From NCBI GenBank assembly GCA_013391845.1, contig CP058414.1, positions 1,102,501 to 1,166,500 of the forward strand: a stretch of 64,000 nucleotides of DNA, given 5' to 3'. The position numbers and the translations under genes are program-made. This document shows positions 20,903 through 29,493 of the stretch, one piece after another. This DNA comes from Pseudoalteromonas shioyasakiensis (GTDB lineage Bacteria; Pseudomonadota; Gammaproteobacteria; Enterobacterales; Alteromonadaceae). The stretch's first letter is position 1, and the number at the start of each line of letters is the position of its first letter. Below the pieces are notes generated by a model, which saw nothing but the letters and a program-made list of their open reading frames with translations, made no database searches and was not told the origin of the DNA.

Positions 20903-22129
20903 TTAAATCACAGAACCTAATTGGAATATAGGTAAGTACATAGCAACAATTAAACCACCGACAAGAACACCTAAAACCGCCATAATAAGTGGCTCAAGTA
21001 AGCTCGATAAACCATCAACGGCATCATCCACTTCCTGCTCATAAATGGTGGCCACTTTGGCAAGCATACCATCGAGTGAACCTGACTCTTCACCTATGGC
21101 AACCATTTGTACGACCATATCGGGGAATATTTTTGAGTTTCGCATTGCCCAGTTCATTTGATTACCTGAGCTTACTTCGGCTTTAATTTCTAAAATTGCA
21201 TATCGATAAACCGCATTACCGGAAGCGCCCGCTGCAGAATCAAGTGCATCAACCAGCGGCACACCTGCTGCGAAGGTAGTAGAAAGTGTACGGGCATAGC
21301 GAGCAACTGCTGCTTTATTCAAGATCATACCGATAACGGGCAGTTTTAATATCGCTCTGTCATTGGCATCTCTGAGTTTTTTACTTTTCAGCAGAGCTTC
21401 TTTATAGATAAAGCCAGTAGCGATAATAGCAATGAGTATTATCCACCAATATTCCTGCATAAATTCAGATATACTAATCACGATCAAAGTAAATGCTGGT
21501 AATTCAGCACCAAAACCACTAAAAATATCTTGGAATTGTGGTACCACAAATATAAGGAGGATAGATGTTACTATTAAAGCGACCACTAACACTGCAATAG
21601 GATAAAACATAGCTTTTTTAATTTTTGATTTTAAAGCTTCAGCCTTTTCTTTATAAAGGGCTACGCGGTCAAAAATTTTATCAAGGGCGCCTGATTGCTC
21701 ACCTGAGGCAACTAGGTCACAGTAAAGGTCATCAAAATAGCGTGGATGCTTACGTAGACTTTGTGAAAGAGGTACGCCAGCTCTTACATCGTCTCCGATA
21801 CTTTCCATCAATTTTGTAATGCTTTTATTTTGTGCACCTGAACCTATCATTTCAATAGATTGGATAAGGGGGACCCCTGCCATGAGCATGGTCGCTATTT
21901 GTCGAGTGATAAGAGCAATATCTTTAGGTGTAATTTTCTGAATTCGAGTTCCGAACAGTGGCTTTGCTTTACGTTTTACTTTAGAAGGGGTTATACCCTG
22001 TTTACGTAGTTGAGCTTTGACTAGAGCTATACTTTGTCCTGTTAATTCACCTTCCAGTTTTTTTCCTCTGGAATTGACTCCAACCCATTGAAAAACCGAA
22101 CTATCAACTGTTGTGTTTTTTTTTGTCAT
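20903..22129 (-). CDS. pilC: Type IV pilus inner-membrane platform protein PilC
   Basis: A 408-residue GspF-family protein with two repeated T2SSF domains (about 70-195 and 275-398), each ending in membrane helices, three in all. The sequences VPLIQSIEMI and VPLVDALDSA are the paired repeat motifs. It couples the PilB motor to the growing pilus. The ATG at 22129 is chosen; a TTG five codons upstream lacks a clear ribosome-binding site. It follows pilA directly, without pilB between. Confidence 0.94.
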   Translation of the reverse strand: MTKKNTTVDSSVFQWVGVNSRGKKLEGELTGQSIALVKAQLRKQGITPSKVKRKAKPLFGTRIQKITPKDIALITRQIATMLMAGVPLIQSIEMIGSGAQNKSITKLMESIGDDVRAGVPLSQSLRKHPRYFDDLYCDLVASGEQSGALDKIFDRVALYKEKAEALKSKIKKAMFYPIAVLVVALIVTSILLIFVVPQFQDIFSGFGAELPAFTLIVISISEFMQEYWWIILIAIIATGFIYKEALLKSKKLRDANDRAILKLPVIGMILNKAAVARYARTLSTTFAAGVPLVDALDSAAGASGNAVYRYAILEIKAEVSSGNQMNWAMRNSKIFPDMVVQMVAIGEESGSLDGMLAKVATIYEQEVDDAVDGLSSLLEPLIMAVLGVLVGGLIVAMYLPIFQLGSVI

Positions 22130-22174
22130 TTTGTTATAGCTCAAATGGAGAGGGCCTAAGCCCTCTCCAAAGTG

Positions 22175-22606
22175 TTAAACACCAGGGCAGGTAGAAGTTG
22201 AAAGCTTCTCTGCAACAGTTGTTGCACAACTCCAAACTCCTGCAGCAGTTCTTGAAAGGGTTACCGTTGCTCCATTTACAGTGCCTGAACCTTTCATTGT
22301 GCATTGAATTGCAGTAGCTTGTGCACCACTTGCAGCTGGTGCATTTATGGTGAATGAACTACAACGCTCAGTACTAGCAGCTAGCCCTAAATTTGCAGTT
22401 GTGTAGAAGGCATCAGGGCGAGACTCAGAAAAAGCAACATCATAAGCACTTCTTGCAGCTGATATTTCCGCGATAGAACCTGAAACTTGAGCTTTTTGTG
22501 TGTAATCCTGATAAGCAGGCAGTGCTATCGCTGCCAAAATACCGATGATTGCAACTACAATCATTAATTCAATTAGGGTGAAACCCTGTTGCTTTTGTTG
22601 TGTCAT
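22175..22606 (-). CDS. pilA: Type IV major pilin PilA
   Basis: A 143-residue type IVa prepilin. A short charged leader ends in Gly8 and is cut before Phe (G-FTLIE); Glu5 of the mature protein is present, followed by the hydrophobic helix [19 protein letters not shown]. The globular part has four cysteines, the last two bracketing a C-terminal loop. An AGGAGAGG ribosome-binding site lies upstream. It is first in the pil cluster. Minor pilin status is less likely given position and length. Confidence 0.93.
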   Translation of the reverse strand: MTQQKQQGFTLIELMIVVAIIGILAAIALPAYQDYTQKAQVSGSIAEISAARSAYDVAFSESRPDAFYTTANLGLAASTERCSSFTINAPAASGAQATAIQCTMKGSGTVNGATVTLSRTAAGVWSCATTVAEKLSTSTCPGV

Positions 22607-23028
22607 TTTGTTCCTCTCCTAAAGGATATGTTTATTGTAAGTTTAGCTGTAACTTCAGCGTTGTAAAACCAAGGCTCAATTTACAGGATAAATCTTACAG
22701 TTTTACTTAAAGTCAGTTTGAGTAAAGCTTGATGATTAACAAAGTTTTACTAGAACATCCTATGTTCAGAGTTCATAAAATTTACTTTAGCATTATTAAG
22801 CGTTTTTGGAAGCCATTTTCCTGTTCAATAAGCAGTTTTTCAGAACTTTCCTACCTTTGTTTGATGTAAAATAAGCTTAGATCTAGTTCTTTGTACTATT
22901 TATAAACACCGCATCTCTTTAGGAACTTATTGAATTGATTGCAATCTTGTGTAGGTTCAGGACATGGGTATCCAAAATAATTAAAAACGCTGAGTGAATG
23001 TTGGTTTTTTGTTACTATCTCAGGCTTT

Positions 23029-23090
23029 TTACGTATTTAATGCTTTTTTAATTTCTTGTCAATGAATTAGGTAAAGCATTAAATACGTAA
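23029..23090. repeat. Perfect 18-bp inverted repeat with 26-bp spacer
   Basis: TTACGTATTTAATGCTTT (23029-23046) is repeated in inverted form at 23073-23090, ten bases beyond the nadC stop. Neither arm is followed by a T tract and the arms are AT-rich, so it does not look like a normal terminator. The rest of the 493-bp gap between pilA and nadC (22607-23099) shows no gene that I can support. Confidence 0.75.
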
Positions 23091-23099
23091 AGGAGAGTT

Positions 23100-23948
23100 T
23101 TAGCCGTTAAATCGCATTGAAAGATCGATTGATTGTAAATTTTTTGTAAGTGCGCCACTTGAAATAAAGTCTACACCTGCCTGTGAATAGGTTTTTAAGG
23201 TTTCAAGTGTCATATTGCCAGATACCTCAAGCTTTGCTCGCTTGTCTGTAAGCACTACAGCTTGTTGAATTTGTTCTACGGTAAAGTTATCAAGCATGAT
23301 GATATCAGCCCCTGCGTTAATCGCTTGTTCAAGCTCATCAAGTGATTCCACTTCCACTTCAACTGGCTTTGTGGGGTGGTTGATTTTAGCCTGTGCGACT
23401 GCTTTATCAATTCCACCACAGGCAGCAATGTGGTTTTCCTTAATTAGGAAAGCATCAAACAAGCCAATGCGATGATTCGCGCCGCCACCACACTTTACAG
23501 CATATTTTTGTAGGGCACGTAAGCCTGGAATGGTTTTGCGCGTATCGAGTAGTTGCGTGGTCGTGCCTTCAAGTTCTTTTACATAATGAGCGGTTGTTGT
23601 TGCTGTACCACAGAGGGTTTGTACAAAGTTAAGGGCAGTTCGCTCTGCAGTTAAAATAGCCCGAGCTGAGCCAGATGCAGTGAAGAGCGTAGAATTTGCT
23701 GTGACTCTGTCGCCGTCATTTACGAGTACCTCAACTTTTACTGAAGGGTCGACTTGGTTAAATACTTCTAAAATAATGTCTTTACCACAAAATACACAGT
23801 CTTCACGGGTAATTACCTTGGCATTGGCTAGCTCGTTTTCTGGAATTAGTTGCGCGGTAATATCACCGTCATTTGCGCTTTGGTAATCTAAATCTTCATC
23901 AAGGGCAAGTTTTACCAGTTGGCTAATTAAAGTGTGAGGGACTGACAT
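23100..23948 (-). CDS. nadC: Nicotinate-nucleotide pyrophosphorylase (quinolinate phosphoribosyltransferase)
   Basis: A 282-residue enzyme that converts quinolinate and PRPP to nicotinate mononucleotide in de novo NAD synthesis. Family motifs visible are the ALNFVQTLCGTAT, DTRKTIPGLR and KCGGGANHRIGL segments that form the substrate site, and VEVEVESLDE further on. It is divergent from ampD, the common gammaproteobacterial arrangement. Confidence 0.96.
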   Translation of the reverse strand: MSVPHTLISQLVKLALDEDLDYQSANDGDITAQLIPENELANAKVITREDCVFCGKDIILEVFNQVDPSVKVEVLVNDGDRVTANSTLFTASGSARAILTAERTALNFVQTLCGTATTTAHYVKELEGTTTQLLDTRKTIPGLRALQKYAVKCGGGANHRIGLFDAFLIKENHIAACGGIDKAVAQAKINHPTKPVEVEVESLDELEQAINAGADIIMLDNFTVEQIQQAVVLTDKRAKLEVSGNMTLETLKTYSQAGVDFISSGALTKNLQSIDLSMRFNG

Positions 23949-24135
23949 GTCTAAAGCTCATTGTTTATTAATAAATTGGCGAAATTTTACTATGTTTAAC
24001 TTCTTAATAGAAGACAAAGATTGCCCACATTTATGTAACCTTAGCCTCACTTTAAGCGAGTAAATTAAAGCAACTAGACCCTGAGTTTTTAACCCTTTAC
24101 ACTATTTAACTTTATTGTCATCGTTAGTTTTTAAT

Positions 24136-24678
24136 ATGCATATAAATGAATTAGGGCAATTAAACAATGTGTTACAAAGGCCTTGTACACATTTTGATGA
24201 GCGCCCTGAAAACGAAGTATCATTACTTGTTATTCATAATATCTCATTGCCAGCGGGGCAGTTTGCAACGCCCTATGTTGATGATTTATTTATGGGGGTA
24301 ATTGATTGTACGGCACATGAAACCTTTGTTGATTTAAAAGGGTTAAGAGTGTCTGCGCATTGCTTTATTCGTCGCACGGGTGAAATTATTCAGTACGTGC
24401 CTTTTGAGAAGCGAGCTTGGCATGCGGGTATCTCAATGTTTGAAGGCAGAGAGCAGTGTAATGACTTTAGTGTGGGCATTGAGCTTGAAGGCACAGATAC
24501 GCAAGCGTATACCCAAGCACAATATAATGCATTACACTTAGTGACTAAGGCGTTAATGGATAAGTATCCTGCAATAAACCGTTCACGCATTGTTGGCCAT
24601 TGTGATATTGCTCCCGGCAGAAAAACTGATCCTGGTAGTAGTTTTGATTGGCAGTACTATTTTGATTTAGTGTTTTAG
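24136..24678 (+). CDS. ampD: 1,6-anhydro-N-acetylmuramyl-L-alanine amidase AmpD
   Basis: A 180-residue cytoplasmic zinc amidase that removes the peptide from anhydro-muropeptides during cell-wall recycling and keeps AmpR-type beta-lactamase induction low. Zinc ligands are the His in LVIHNIS, the His of VGHCDIA and the Asp of KTDPG. The ATG at 24136 is preferred to a TTG seven codons earlier, but neither has a strong ribosome-binding site. It is followed by ampE after 22 bp. Confidence 0.94.
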   Translation: MHINELGQLNNVLQRPCTHFDERPENEVSLLVIHNISLPAGQFATPYVDDLFMGVIDCTAHETFVDLKGLRVSAHCFIRRTGEIIQYVPFEKRAWHAGISMFEGREQCNDFSVGIELEGTDTQAYTQAQYNALHLVTKALMDKYPAINRSRIVGHCDIAPGRKTDPGSSFDWQYYFDLVF

Positions 24679-24700
24679 TTGAAAGGATATAGGTAAAAGC

Positions 24701-25552
24701 ATGATCTTAATTTCAATAATTATTGCTTTGGTGATTGAGCGTTTAGGAGCTCGAGCTGATTACTGGCAAATCGGTTTTTATGCCAATACCTATTTAAAGC
24801 ATTCGCAAAAGCAACTGTCAGAAAAGGGGTTGTTTAATTCGCCAATTGGTTTTTTGATATGGTTAATGTTACCTGTACTTGCCGCGGGGTTAGTTTATCA
24901 ACTCTCTGATTTTATTATCTGGCAGTTGGCTGTGAATGTTGCTGTGCTGCTGGTTTGTTTTGGCTGTGCTAAGCAACGTGCTTTGTATAAGTCTTACTTA
25001 AATGCCTTAACACGAAACGATCAAGAAGCGGCTACCTTATATGCATTACAAATGGGCCAAAAGAAAACAGAAGATGAGCCGCTTGGTGAGACCTTTGGCC
25101 AAACTTTAGCTTGGTTAAATTTTCGCTTTTATTGTGCCGTTATTTTTTGGTTTGTGGTTTTAGGTGTACCTGGTGCGGTTCTTTATGCGCTGGTTCGTAC
25201 TTTTGCTGACAAAGTAAGAGATGATCACCATGTTCCCTACGCTAAGCGTTTTAAACTAATCCATAGTTTATTATTCTGGCTTGACTGGTTACCAGCACGG
25301 GTTGCGAGCTTTGGTTATTTAGTGATTGGTAACTTTAATAAAGGTACTAGTTGTTGGCTGAAGTATGTGCTCGACTTTTCAGTGAGTAACCGAAAAGTTG
25401 TTACGCAAACCGCTCTTGCCGCTGAGCAAATCGAGCAACAACATTTTGGCTGTACTTATGAAGCCACTTGCATGATGAAGCTTGTAAAAAGAAATGTCTT
25501 GTTCTTTTTAGTGATTATCGCTGCATTAACCCTGTTTGGTGGCTTGGCGTAG
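24701..25552 (+). CDS. ampE: Regulatory signalling modulator protein AmpE
   Basis: A 283-residue inner-membrane protein with about four hydrophobic segments (1-15, 50-95, 145-170, 262-281). The motif WLDWLPARVASFGY is typical of the CobD/CbiB-like AmpE family. Its function is not well defined; it is encoded with ampD across gammaproteobacteria. No homologue of ampC or ampR is in the window. Confidence 0.92.
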   Translation: MILISIIIALVIERLGARADYWQIGFYANTYLKHSQKQLSEKGLFNSPIGFLIWLMLPVLAAGLVYQLSDFIIWQLAVNVAVLLVCFGCAKQRALYKSYLNALTRNDQEAATLYALQMGQKKTEDEPLGETFGQTLAWLNFRFYCAVIFWFVVLGVPGAVLYALVRTFADKVRDDHHVPYAKRFKLIHSLLFWLDWLPARVASFGYLVIGNFNKGTSCWLKYVLDFSVSNRKVVTQTALAAEQIEQQHFGCTYEATCMMKLVKRNVLFFLVIIAALTLFGGLA

Positions 25553-25591
25553 GCGCGATTTTATATTGCGTTTTGATTTATAGGTGTGTAC

Positions 25592-25625
25592 GAGTTTTGT
25601 CGCGGGGTAAACCCGCTGCTACAAA
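25592..25625 (-). repeat. REP-like hairpin
   Basis: The minus strand reads TTTGTAGCAGCGGGTTTACC followed by CCGCGACAAA: a GTAG head with a GCGGG...CCCGC stem and outer TTTGT/ACAAA arms. The pattern matches the GTAGGA-headed hairpins near 2405-2472. Confidence 0.55.
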
Positions 25626-25714
25626 GCTACTCAATTCAACTAACATCTAAAACCTGACCTCTACCCGCTGCTACAAAGCTACTCAATTCAACTAACATCT
25701 AAAACCTGACCTCT
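25611..25714. repeat. Two perfect tandem copies of a 52-bp unit
   Basis: 25611-25662 and 25663-25714 are identical by eye, starting ACCCGCTGCTACAAAGC and ending CCTGACCTCT. The unit begins inside the REP-like hairpin, so the second copy holds only half of it. The remaining gap from 25715 to about 25850 shows nothing I can name; the pdhR promoter follows. Confidence 0.9.
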
Positions 25715-25851
25715 AAAAGCTCAGTTGCCCAATCTGGTCTGACCATTTATTTTTTATTGTTTTTTCCTTTAGAAAAAGCCACTTTAATCCATACTGTTTA
25801 ATCTTTAGACGAATTGCGTTAGGGTGTAACCGGGCGCTGAGTGTAGTGAAA

Positions 25852-25904
25852 TTGACAGAAATTCGGGTTTTTGATAACGTATGCGATAAATTTGGTATGA
25901 CCAA
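25852..25904 (+). promoter_or_regulatory. pdhR promoter and PdhR operator
   Basis: A PdhR box TTGGT-ATG-ACCAA lies at 25892-25904, matching the family operator (ATTGGTNNNACCAAT). Upstream are a TTGACA -35 (25852-25857) and a weaker GATAAC -10 (25873-25878). Binding there would repress pdhR-aceEF when pyruvate is low. Confidence 0.82.
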
Positions 25905-25982
25905 TTTACCTTTTTGGTCAAAGCACAAGGCTAAGTACCCGATATTTATGGGGTTAGCGCATAATAATGCGGACGTTAATAA

Positions 25983-26732
25983 ATGTCTTTAAAGATTAAA
26001 GCAGCAAAGTTATCTGATGTAATTTTACAACAACTTGAGAATATGATTCTTGAGGGGTCGTTAGCGCCAGGCGAAAAGCTGCCTCCTGAACGTGAATTAG
26101 CGAAACAATTTGAAGTATCGCGACCATCATTACGAGAGGCAATTCAAAAGCTTGAAGCCAAGGGATTAGTAACGCGTCGCCAAGGCGGTGGAACGTTTGT
26201 AAAAAATCAGCTTGAAGAGGGGCTCACTGATCCGCTTTTTGATTTGATTAGTAAGCATCCAGAGTCACAATTTGATTTACTAGAATTTCGTCATGCCCTT
26301 GAAGGAATTGCTGCATACTATGCGGCTATGCGCGGTACGACAAATGACTTTAAAAAAGTAAAACAAAGCTTTGACAATATTGCGCTCGTTAATGACGACC
26401 TTGTGCAAAAAGCAAAAGCAATTAACGCATTTCATTTTAGTGTGGCAGAAGCATCTCATAACGTTGTGTTACTACATTTAGTACGTGGCATGCAGGCATT
26501 GCTTGAGCAAAATGTATTACAGAATTTAACTGTACTGTTAAAAAAACCACAGATCAGCCAACAGCTCGCAGAACATAGACGACTGTTGATGGATGCGGTT
26601 ATTGAAGGAAACCCAGAGCAAGCTCGTCTTGCTAGTAATGCTCACTTAGCCTTTATCGAAGAAGCCTTACTTGAGGCTGGCAAAGAGCATTCGCGGATTG
26701 AACGTAGTTTAAGACGCACCAAACAACATTAA
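25983..26732 (+). CDS. pdhR: Pyruvate dehydrogenase complex repressor PdhR
   Basis: A 249-residue GntR/FadR-family regulator: an N-terminal winged helix (about 8-75, PPERELAKQFEVSRPSLREAI) and a C-terminal all-helical FCD ligand domain. In E. coli it represses pdhR-aceEF-lpd and releases DNA on binding pyruvate. A matching operator lies 78 bp upstream of its own start. It heads the aceE-aceF-lpdA cluster here. Confidence 0.95.
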   Translation: MSLKIKAAKLSDVILQQLENMILEGSLAPGEKLPPERELAKQFEVSRPSLREAIQKLEAKGLVTRRQGGGTFVKNQLEEGLTDPLFDLISKHPESQFDLLEFRHALEGIAAYYAAMRGTTNDFKKVKQSFDNIALVNDDLVQKAKAINAFHFSVAEASHNVVLLHLVRGMQALLEQNVLQNLTVLLKKPQISQQLAEHRRLLMDAVIEGNPEQARLASNAHLAFIEEALLEAGKEHSRIERSLRRTKQH

Positions 26733-26817
26733 GCAAGTGATTAGCTAAGTTTAGTTAACAACTTAATTTTAAGATTTATTAAAATAATTAGTATTTTAAA
26801 CATAAGGAAACCTCCAT

Positions 26818-29484
26818 ATGTCTGAAGTCAATAAAATTGACGTAGACGCGCTAGAAACACAAGAGTGGTTACAAGCCCTTGAGTCTGTTGTGCGTGAAGA
26901 AGGTGTTGAACGTGCTCAATTCTTACTTGAGCAAGTGTTAGAGCAAGCCCGTTTAGACGGTGTTGATATGCCTACTGGCACAACCACTAACTACGTTAAT
27001 ACCATTCCGGTAGATCAAGAACCTGCTTACCCAGGTGACGTAAACATTGAACGTCGTATTCGTTCAATTATCCGTTGGAATGCGATCATGATCGTATTAC
27101 GTGCGTCGAAAAAAGATCTAGACTTAGGCGGCCATATGGCTTCTTACCAGTCTTCAGCTGCATTCTATGAAGTATGTTTTAACCACTTCTTTAAAGCACC
27201 AAACGATGTAGATGGCGGTGACTTAGTTTATTACCAAGGCCACATCTCTCCTGGTATTTATGCTCGTGCATTCGTTGAAGGTCGTTTAACAGCTGAGCAG
27301 CTTGATAACTTCCGTCAAGAAGTTGATGGTAACGGTCTTCCTTCATACCCACACCCTAAATTAATGCCTGAGTTTTGGCAGTTCCCTACAGTATCGATGG
27401 GTCTTGGTCCAATTGCATCAATCTACCAAGCTCGTTTCTTAAAATATTTAGATGGTCGTGGCTTAAAAGATACTAAAAACCAACGTGTATACGCTTTCTT
27501 AGGCGATGGTGAGATGGATGAGCCAGAATCTCGCGGTGCAATCTCATTCGCAGCTCGTGAGAAATTAGATAATCTATGTTACCTAATCAACTGTAACTTA
27601 CAGCGTTTAGATGGCCCAGTAATGGGTAACGGTAAGATCATTCAAGAGCTTGAAGGCCTATTCAAAGGTGCTGGCTGGAACGTAATTAAAGTTGTATGGG
27701 GTAGCGGTTGGGATATCTTACTAGCTAAAGATACAACAGGTAAATTGCTTCAGTTAATGAACGAAACCATTGACGGTGATTACCAAACATATAAAGCAAA
27801 AGATGGTGCGTACGTACGTGAGCACTTCTTTGGTCGTTACCCTGAAACAGCAGCGCTTGTTGCTGATATGACTGATGAAGAGATCTTCGCGCTTAAGCGT
27901 GGCGGCCATGAGCCATCAAAACTTTACGCTGCATTCAAAAAAGCGGAAGAAACCAAAGATCGTCCAACAGTAATCCTAGCGAAAACTGTAAAAGGTTACG
28001 GCATGGGTGACGCTGCTGAAGGTAAAAACATCGCACACCAAGTTAAGAAAATGGATATGACCCATGTTGAACACTTACGTTCACGTTTAGGTCTACAAGA
28101 CTTAGTTTCAGACGAAGAAATTAAAGACTTACCATACTTAACTCTTGAAGAAGGCTCTGAAGAGTATAAGTACCTTCATGCACGCCGTGAAGCGCTACAA
28201 GGTTACACGCCTAAGCGTATTCCAAAGTTTTCTGAAAGCCTAACATTGCCAGAAGTTGACGCGTTCAAGCCGCTACTTGAAGAGCAAAAACGTGACATCT
28301 CTACAACAATGGGCTTTGTACGTGCACTTAACGTGTTACTAAAAGATAAAGGCATTGGTAAAAACATCGTTCCTATTATCGCCGATGAAGCACGTACCTT
28401 TGGTATGGAAGGTTTATTCCGTCAAATTGGTATTTATAACCCGCATGGCCAAAACTACACACCTCAAGACCGTGATATCGTTTCTTACTATAAAGAAGCT
28501 ACATCAGGTCAAGTACTACAAGAAGGTATCAACGAGTTAGGTGCAATGTCATCATGGGTTGCTGCTGCAACATCATACAGCACTAACGATTTACCAATGA
28601 TCCCATTCTACATCTACTACTCAATGTTTGGTTTCCAACGTGTAGGTGATATGGCGTGGATGGCTGGTGACCAACAAGCGCGTGGTTTCTTACTAGGTGC
28701 TACTGCAGGTCGTACAACGCTAAACGGTGAAGGTTTACAGCACGAAGATGGTCACAGCCACATTCTTGCTAACACGGTTCCTAACTGTATTTCTTATGAC
28801 CCGACATTCGCATACGAAGTAGCGGTAATCATGCAAGACGGTATCCGTCGCATGTACGGTGAAGACCAAGAAAACGTGTTCTATTACCTAACGCTAATGA
28901 ACGAAAACTACCATCAACCAGCTATGCCTGAAGGCGCTGAAGAAGGTATTCGTAAAGGTATCTACAAACTTGAAACTGTGGCTGGCGATAAAGCAAAAGT
29001 ACAGTTACTAGGTTCAGGTACTATCATGATGGAAGTGCGTAAAGCAGCACAAATCCTGAGCGAAGAGTATGGTATTGGTTCTGATGTATTCTCTGTAACT
29101 TCATTCAATGAGTTAACACGTGACGGTCAAGATGCTGAGCGTTTCAACATGCTTAACCCTGAAGCAGAACAGAAGACTGCTTACATCACCAACGCATTAA
29201 CAGATGCCGTGACTGTAGCTGCAACAGACTATATGAAGAACTATGCTGAGCAAGTTCGTTCATTTGTACCAAGCAGCAACTATAAAGTGTTGGGTACTGA
29301 TGGTTACGGTCGTTCTGATAGCCGTGAAAACTTGCGTCGTCACTTCGAAGTGAATGCTGGTTATGTTGTGGTTGCAACACTATCTGAGCTTGCTAAACGT
29401 GGTGAAGTTGAGAAGTCAGTGGTTGTTGAAGCAATCAAGAAATTTGACATCGACACAAACAAAGTTAACCCGCTATACGCATAA
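26818..29484 (+). CDS. aceE: Pyruvate dehydrogenase E1 component (homodimeric type)
   Basis: An 888-residue thiamine-diphosphate enzyme that decarboxylates pyruvate and reductively acetylates the lipoyl groups of AceF. The ThDP/Mg motif starts GDGEMDEPES and ends LINCNLQ. The length and HGQNYTPQDR segment match the homodimeric gammaproteobacterial type. An AAGGAAACC ribosome-binding site precedes the ATG. It is separated from pdhR by 85 bp and from aceF by 9 bp. Confidence 0.98.
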   Translation: MSEVNKIDVDALETQEWLQALESVVREEGVERAQFLLEQVLEQARLDGVDMPTGTTTNYVNTIPVDQEPAYPGDVNIERRIRSIIRWNAIMIVLRASKKDLDLGGHMASYQSSAAFYEVCFNHFFKAPNDVDGGDLVYYQGHISPGIYARAFVEGRLTAEQLDNFRQEVDGNGLPSYPHPKLMPEFWQFPTVSMGLGPIASIYQARFLKYLDGRGLKDTKNQRVYAFLGDGEMDEPESRGAISFAAREKLDNLCYLINCNLQRLDGPVMGNGKIIQELEGLFKGAGWNVIKVVWGSGWDILLAKDTTGKLLQLMNETIDGDYQTYKAKDGAYVREHFFGRYPETAALVADMTDEEIFALKRGGHEPSKLYAAFKKAEETKDRPTVILAKTVKGYGMGDAAEGKNIAHQVKKMDMTHVEHLRSRLGLQDLVSDEEIKDLPYLTLEEGSEEYKYLHARREALQGYTPKRIPKFSESLTLPEVDAFKPLLEEQKRDISTTMGFVRALNVLLKDKGIGKNIVPIIADEARTFGMEGLFRQIGIYNPHGQNYTPQDRDIVSYYKEATSGQVLQEGINELGAMSSWVAAATSYSTNDLPMIPFYIYYSMFGFQRVGDMAWMAGDQQARGFLLGATAGRTTLNGEGLQHEDGHSHILANTVPNCISYDPTFAYEVAVIMQDGIRRMYGEDQENVFYYLTLMNENYHQPAMPEGAEEGIRKGIYKLETVAGDKAKVQLLGSGTIMMEVRKAAQILSEEYGIGSDVFSVTSFNELTRDGQDAERFNMLNPEAEQKTAYITNALTDAVTVAATDYMKNYAEQVRSFVPSSNYKVLGTDGYGRSDSRENLRRHFEVNAGYVVVATLSELAKRGEVEKSVVVEAIKKFDIDTNKVNPLYA

Positions 29485-29493
29485 GAGGTTCCA

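Noticed and set aside
22607-23028. Sigma-54 promoter for pilA
   Set aside because: I looked for GG-N10-GC with TGGCAC/TTGC flanks; the nearest match has the wrong spacing.
25713-25928. A 71-codon minus-strand frame before pdhR
   Set aside because: It overlaps the pdhR promoter and operator and has no support as a gene.
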